Below are positions 44,088 to 49,690 of a stretch of 49,690 bases of DNA, in pieces. Position 1 is the first letter of the stretch. The number at the start of each line of letters is the position of its first letter. This DNA comes from an uncultured Pseudomonadota bacterium. Lineage in GTDB: Bacteria > Pseudomonadota > Gammaproteobacteria > CAJXQU01. A program made the position numbers and the translations under genes. Under the pieces are notes generated by a model that worked only from the letters and a program-made list of their open reading frames with translations, had not been told where the DNA came from and made no database searches. The stretch lies in NCBI GenBank assembly GCA_913058255.1, contig CAJXQU010000016.1, positions 1 through 49,690 on the forward strand, written 5' to 3'.

Positions 44088-46165
44088 CCTCAATCTACAA
44101 ACCCAATCACAAATACTTTTTCTTATTCTGGTTAAGCCTAATATTCATCGCCGCCACGACCACTCGCGTTTTAATATTCAATGAATTTATAACAGACAAC
44201 CCTTTTTCAAAAGCTTTCTTTTCCGACGACTGGGTCTACTGGGTCATGGCAGGATCTAAAGCCGCTGGACATTGGTTCGAAACAACTCCCTTTTTATCTG
44301 CGCCACTATTCCCCTATCTGCTTGGTTTAATTCGTTGGGCGGGAGGAAGCTTAGAAACCGTTTTTATTATTCAACTATGGTTAGGTTTGGCTTCAATATT
44401 ATTAATAGCCTTAGGCTGCAAAAAAAGATTTGGAGAAACAACCGCACTAGTTGCAGTGGGATTATTTGCCTTTTGTGAAGAGCCTACCATGGCCTTCACA
44501 AAAGTTATGGCCGATTCGACACAACTATTTCTAGTCAGTCTTGTCTGGTTTTTGTGGGCTCGTTTATCCGATCAAGAAACGCATTCATTAAGACAAGTGT
44601 TTATTACCGGAATGTTCATTGGTCTCTTAATTTTAGCCTGGCCTCCTTCCCAATTATTGTTAATCGGTTATGCCTTCTGGCTTTTTTTCAATACAAAATT
44701 TTCAACTAAAAAAAGGCTTCTCAATAGCGCCGTTGGTTTATTAGCAGGTTTATTGATCATCAGCCCAGCAACCATCCATAACTATCAAGCTGATAGTGAG
44801 TTTATTCTAGTCAGCGCCAATGCGGGCATTAATCTTTTACAGGGCAACAACAAAAATTCTCGCGGGATCATCACACCGATCAACGGCATAAGAACCGATC
44901 GCCAGCATATGTATGAGGACGCTGAACGCATCTATGCACAATCTAAAGGCTTGAAGGATGGTAAGGTTGATAGTTGGAAAAATATGGATGCTTTTTATAA
45001 GAATCAGGCACTAGACTTCATGTTTGAGCAGCCCGAAAAAAGCATTCCTTTACTCGCCAAAAAGTTCTACTGGTTTCTCAGTTCACAAGACTATGACAAC
45101 ATTTCAGTATTATCTTTAGAACAAGATCATGGGCTCTATCAATGGGCTAAAAGTGTTCCCATTGAGTTACCTTGGCTGATGGGACTAGCGCTATTAGGCT
45201 TGATTGTTTTCAGTAAAAACTTGCATCGTTATACACCAGAAATACTGATCGTGTTAGTAACTATTTTTGCTTGCGTCATGTTTCATTATTCAGCACGTTA
45301 TCGCTTACCGGCGGCACCTATTCTTTGTATTCTAGCCGCAGTTGGGATTCGTCATTGGCGCGACATCTCATTGAACAATAGTTCAAAACTCCTTATCTCT
45401 CTACTACCTGTCGCCTTCATTCTTTTCAATCAATCAACGGGGTTCTCCAACGTTGAATTTATGCGAAAAGACACCGCCACAAAAATTTCACACGCTTATA
45501 TTGAGGCGGGAGATCGATATGCTCGATCTGCTAACTACAACACAGCTAAAAAACATTACCAACTTGCCATTAAAACTGACCCCGTTTATGAAACGCCCTA
45601 CTTACGACTCGCTGCCTTAGGCCTGATATCCAATCAACCAACATTAACTCATAGATGGGTAAAAGAAGCACAATCTAACAAAAAAGCAAAACTCCCAGCT
45701 CTTAAGTTGCTGTTTAATTCTCAACTTAAAAATAAAGATTATTACGCCGCAACTCAGTCACTAAAAGATATTATTAACTTAGCTCCTTCTGATCAAATAA
45801 TTAGGCAAAAACTGATCGGGTTATTGACAACCAGTCCGGATAAAAAAAGTCGTGATATAAAAACAGCGACGGAGTTAGCACGAGAATTTTCAACATCGGC
45901 CAATGGGACAGAAAGGATCGATGCACTCGTCGCCTTAGCTTCAGTTCAGCTCTCTTCTGGGAAGAAATCATCTGCGAGCCATTCAATAAAGAAAGCGCTC
46001 AAAATGGCTCAACGGAAAGGACTAGATGAGCGTATGAATACACTCTTAACATTGCAAAAAGATATCGAAACAAAAGACAGTTTTGAATTTAATGTGAAGC
46101 CTTTCAAATTCAATAACCCATGGGATCTGGCTAGACCACATCCCATGGACTTGCTTGAACTATAA
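44084..46165 (+). CDS. GT39-like membrane glycosyltransferase with C-terminal TPR repeats
   Basis: The 693-residue protein begins at TTG 44084 with GGAAAG 7 bases upstream, overlapping the stop of the 48-residue gene by 4 bases. About 10 membrane spans occupy residues 15-445 and include FFSDDWVYW (46-53), in the place of the acidic first-loop motif of GT-C (PMT/ArnT-like) transferases. From about 465 to 650 there are helical repeats of TPR type (for example YARSANYNTAKKHYQLAIKTDP). It could transfer a lipid-linked sugar to a protein or lipid outside the membrane. Gene order links it to the exporter and two small proteins; whether it modifies them is speculation. Confidence 0.75.
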   Translation: MTSIYKPNHKYFFLFWLSLIFIAATTTRVLIFNEFITDNPFSKAFFSDDWVYWVMAGSKAAGHWFETTPFLSAPLFPYLLGLIRWAGGSLETVFIIQLWLGLASILLIALGCKKRFGETTALVAVGLFAFCEEPTMAFTKVMADSTQLFLVSLVWFLWARLSDQETHSLRQVFITGMFIGLLILAWPPSQLLLIGYAFWLFFNTKFSTKKRLLNSAVGLLAGLLIISPATIHNYQADSEFILVSANAGINLLQGNNKNSRGIITPINGIRTDRQHMYEDAERIYAQSKGLKDGKVDSWKNMDAFYKNQALDFMFEQPEKSIPLLAKKFYWFLSSQDYDNISVLSLEQDHGLYQWAKSVPIELPWLMGLALLGLIVFSKNLHRYTPEILIVLVTIFACVMFHYSARYRLPAAPILCILAAVGIRHWRDISLNNSSKLLISLLPVAFILFNQSTGFSNVEFMRKDTATKISHAYIEAGDRYARSANYNTAKKHYQLAIKTDPVYETPYLRLAALGLISNQPTLTHRWVKEAQSNKKAKLPALKLLFNSQLKNKDYYAATQSLKDIINLAPSDQIIRQKLIGLLTTSPDKKSRDIKTATELAREFSTSANGTERIDALVALASVQLSSGKKSSASHSIKKALKMAQRKGLDERMNTLLTLQKDIETKDSFEFNVKPFKFNNPWDLARPHPMDLLEL

Positions 46166-46191
46166 GTTGAAAGCTACAGTCAAAAATAAAA

Positions 46192-49529
<3,338 letters not shown>

Positions 49530-49649
49530 TTATTTTCTCCTACGTATGGAGGGATAGAATGTGATTATTCAATTGTAGACTATCAGAAAAATTTAGCGCA
49601 TGGATTAGTTCTAATCAAATATTTTTCCATACCATTTAAAGACGGCAAT

Positions 49650-49673
49650 CCCCCCCCCCCCCCAAAAAAAAAA
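49650..49673. other. Homopolymer run at the window end
   Basis: Fourteen C (49650-49663) are followed directly by ten A (49664-49673) and then GGCGTTGAAAGAAAAAA. Such C and A runs are uncommon in this genome and occur at the very end of the sequence, so an assembly or sequencing artefact is likely. The remaining upstream region of fadB (49530-49649) shows nothing else I can name. Confidence 0.6.
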
Positions 49674-49690
49674 GGCGTTGAAAGAAAAAA

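Overview
The window looks like one end of a contig from a low-GC, rod-type gammaproteobacterium with an aerobic to microaerobic, probably aquatic heterotrophic life. I infer this from the fadBA operon of gammaproteobacterial type, the complete cbb3 oxidase locus, FNR/Anr boxes, OmpW, a sigma-54 activator of AcoR type and two acetyl-CoA synthetases. I do not assign a genus. Nearly all of the sequence is chromosomal housekeeping and respiratory or carbon metabolism. There is no tRNA, rRNA, CRISPR, prophage or intact insertion sequence that I can see.

Layout. 1-13.4 kb: an RnfD-like membrane protein overlapped by a DUF2330 protein, a GGDEF/EAL signalling protein, msrA, an LpxR-like lipid A deacylase coupled to an NlpC/P60 lipoprotein, a tiny DUF3149 protein with a perfect FNR box, an endonuclease I, a porin-tungstate-binding protein pair without permease, selO and an MFS exporter. 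13.4-21.1 kb: inorganic pyrophosphatase, aldehyde dehydrogenase, acetyl-CoA synthetase, an AcoR-like sigma-54 regulator and a PPK2. This is a coherent acetaldehyde/acetate activation block: the ALDH makes acetate, Acs activates it with release of pyrophosphate, and Ppa removes the pyrophosphate. A sigma-54 promoter match and an inverted-repeat candidate operator lie before acs. 22.3-32.4 kb: cbb3 oxidase ccoNOQP, an unrecognised 84-residue membrane protein, ccoG, ccoH, then ompW, and divergently ccoI, ccoS and a TauE/SafE-like gene with a His/Met-rich tail. FNR boxes mark the ompW/ccoI divide and the TauE upstream region. 32.4-33.2 kb has no protein gene but holds what looks like an FNR-driven structured small RNA. 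33.2-37.7 kb: a second acs, an unknown membrane-anchored protein, an ActP-like symporter and its DUF4212 partner (acetate uptake and activation).

38.4-41.6 kb: a small exported Cys protein, a TolC-family lipoprotein and a Tat-exported multicopper oxidase. A perfect 9-bp stem buries the ribosome binding site of tolC directly after the stop codon of the small protein. This has the architecture of the CutF/CutO nascent-chain copper sensor of Rhodobacter. 41.7-46.2 kb: a compact, probably coupled operon of a CBU_0592-type membrane protein, an ABC exporter, two mini-proteins and a GT39-like membrane protein with TPR repeats; several of its starts are not ATG. 46.2-49.5 kb: fadBA. The last ~40 bases are a homopolymer run that looks like a contig-end artefact.

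The strongest leads are the CutF-like copper switch, the FNR-driven small RNA candidate at 32508-32645, and the exporter/mini-protein/glycosyltransferase operon.
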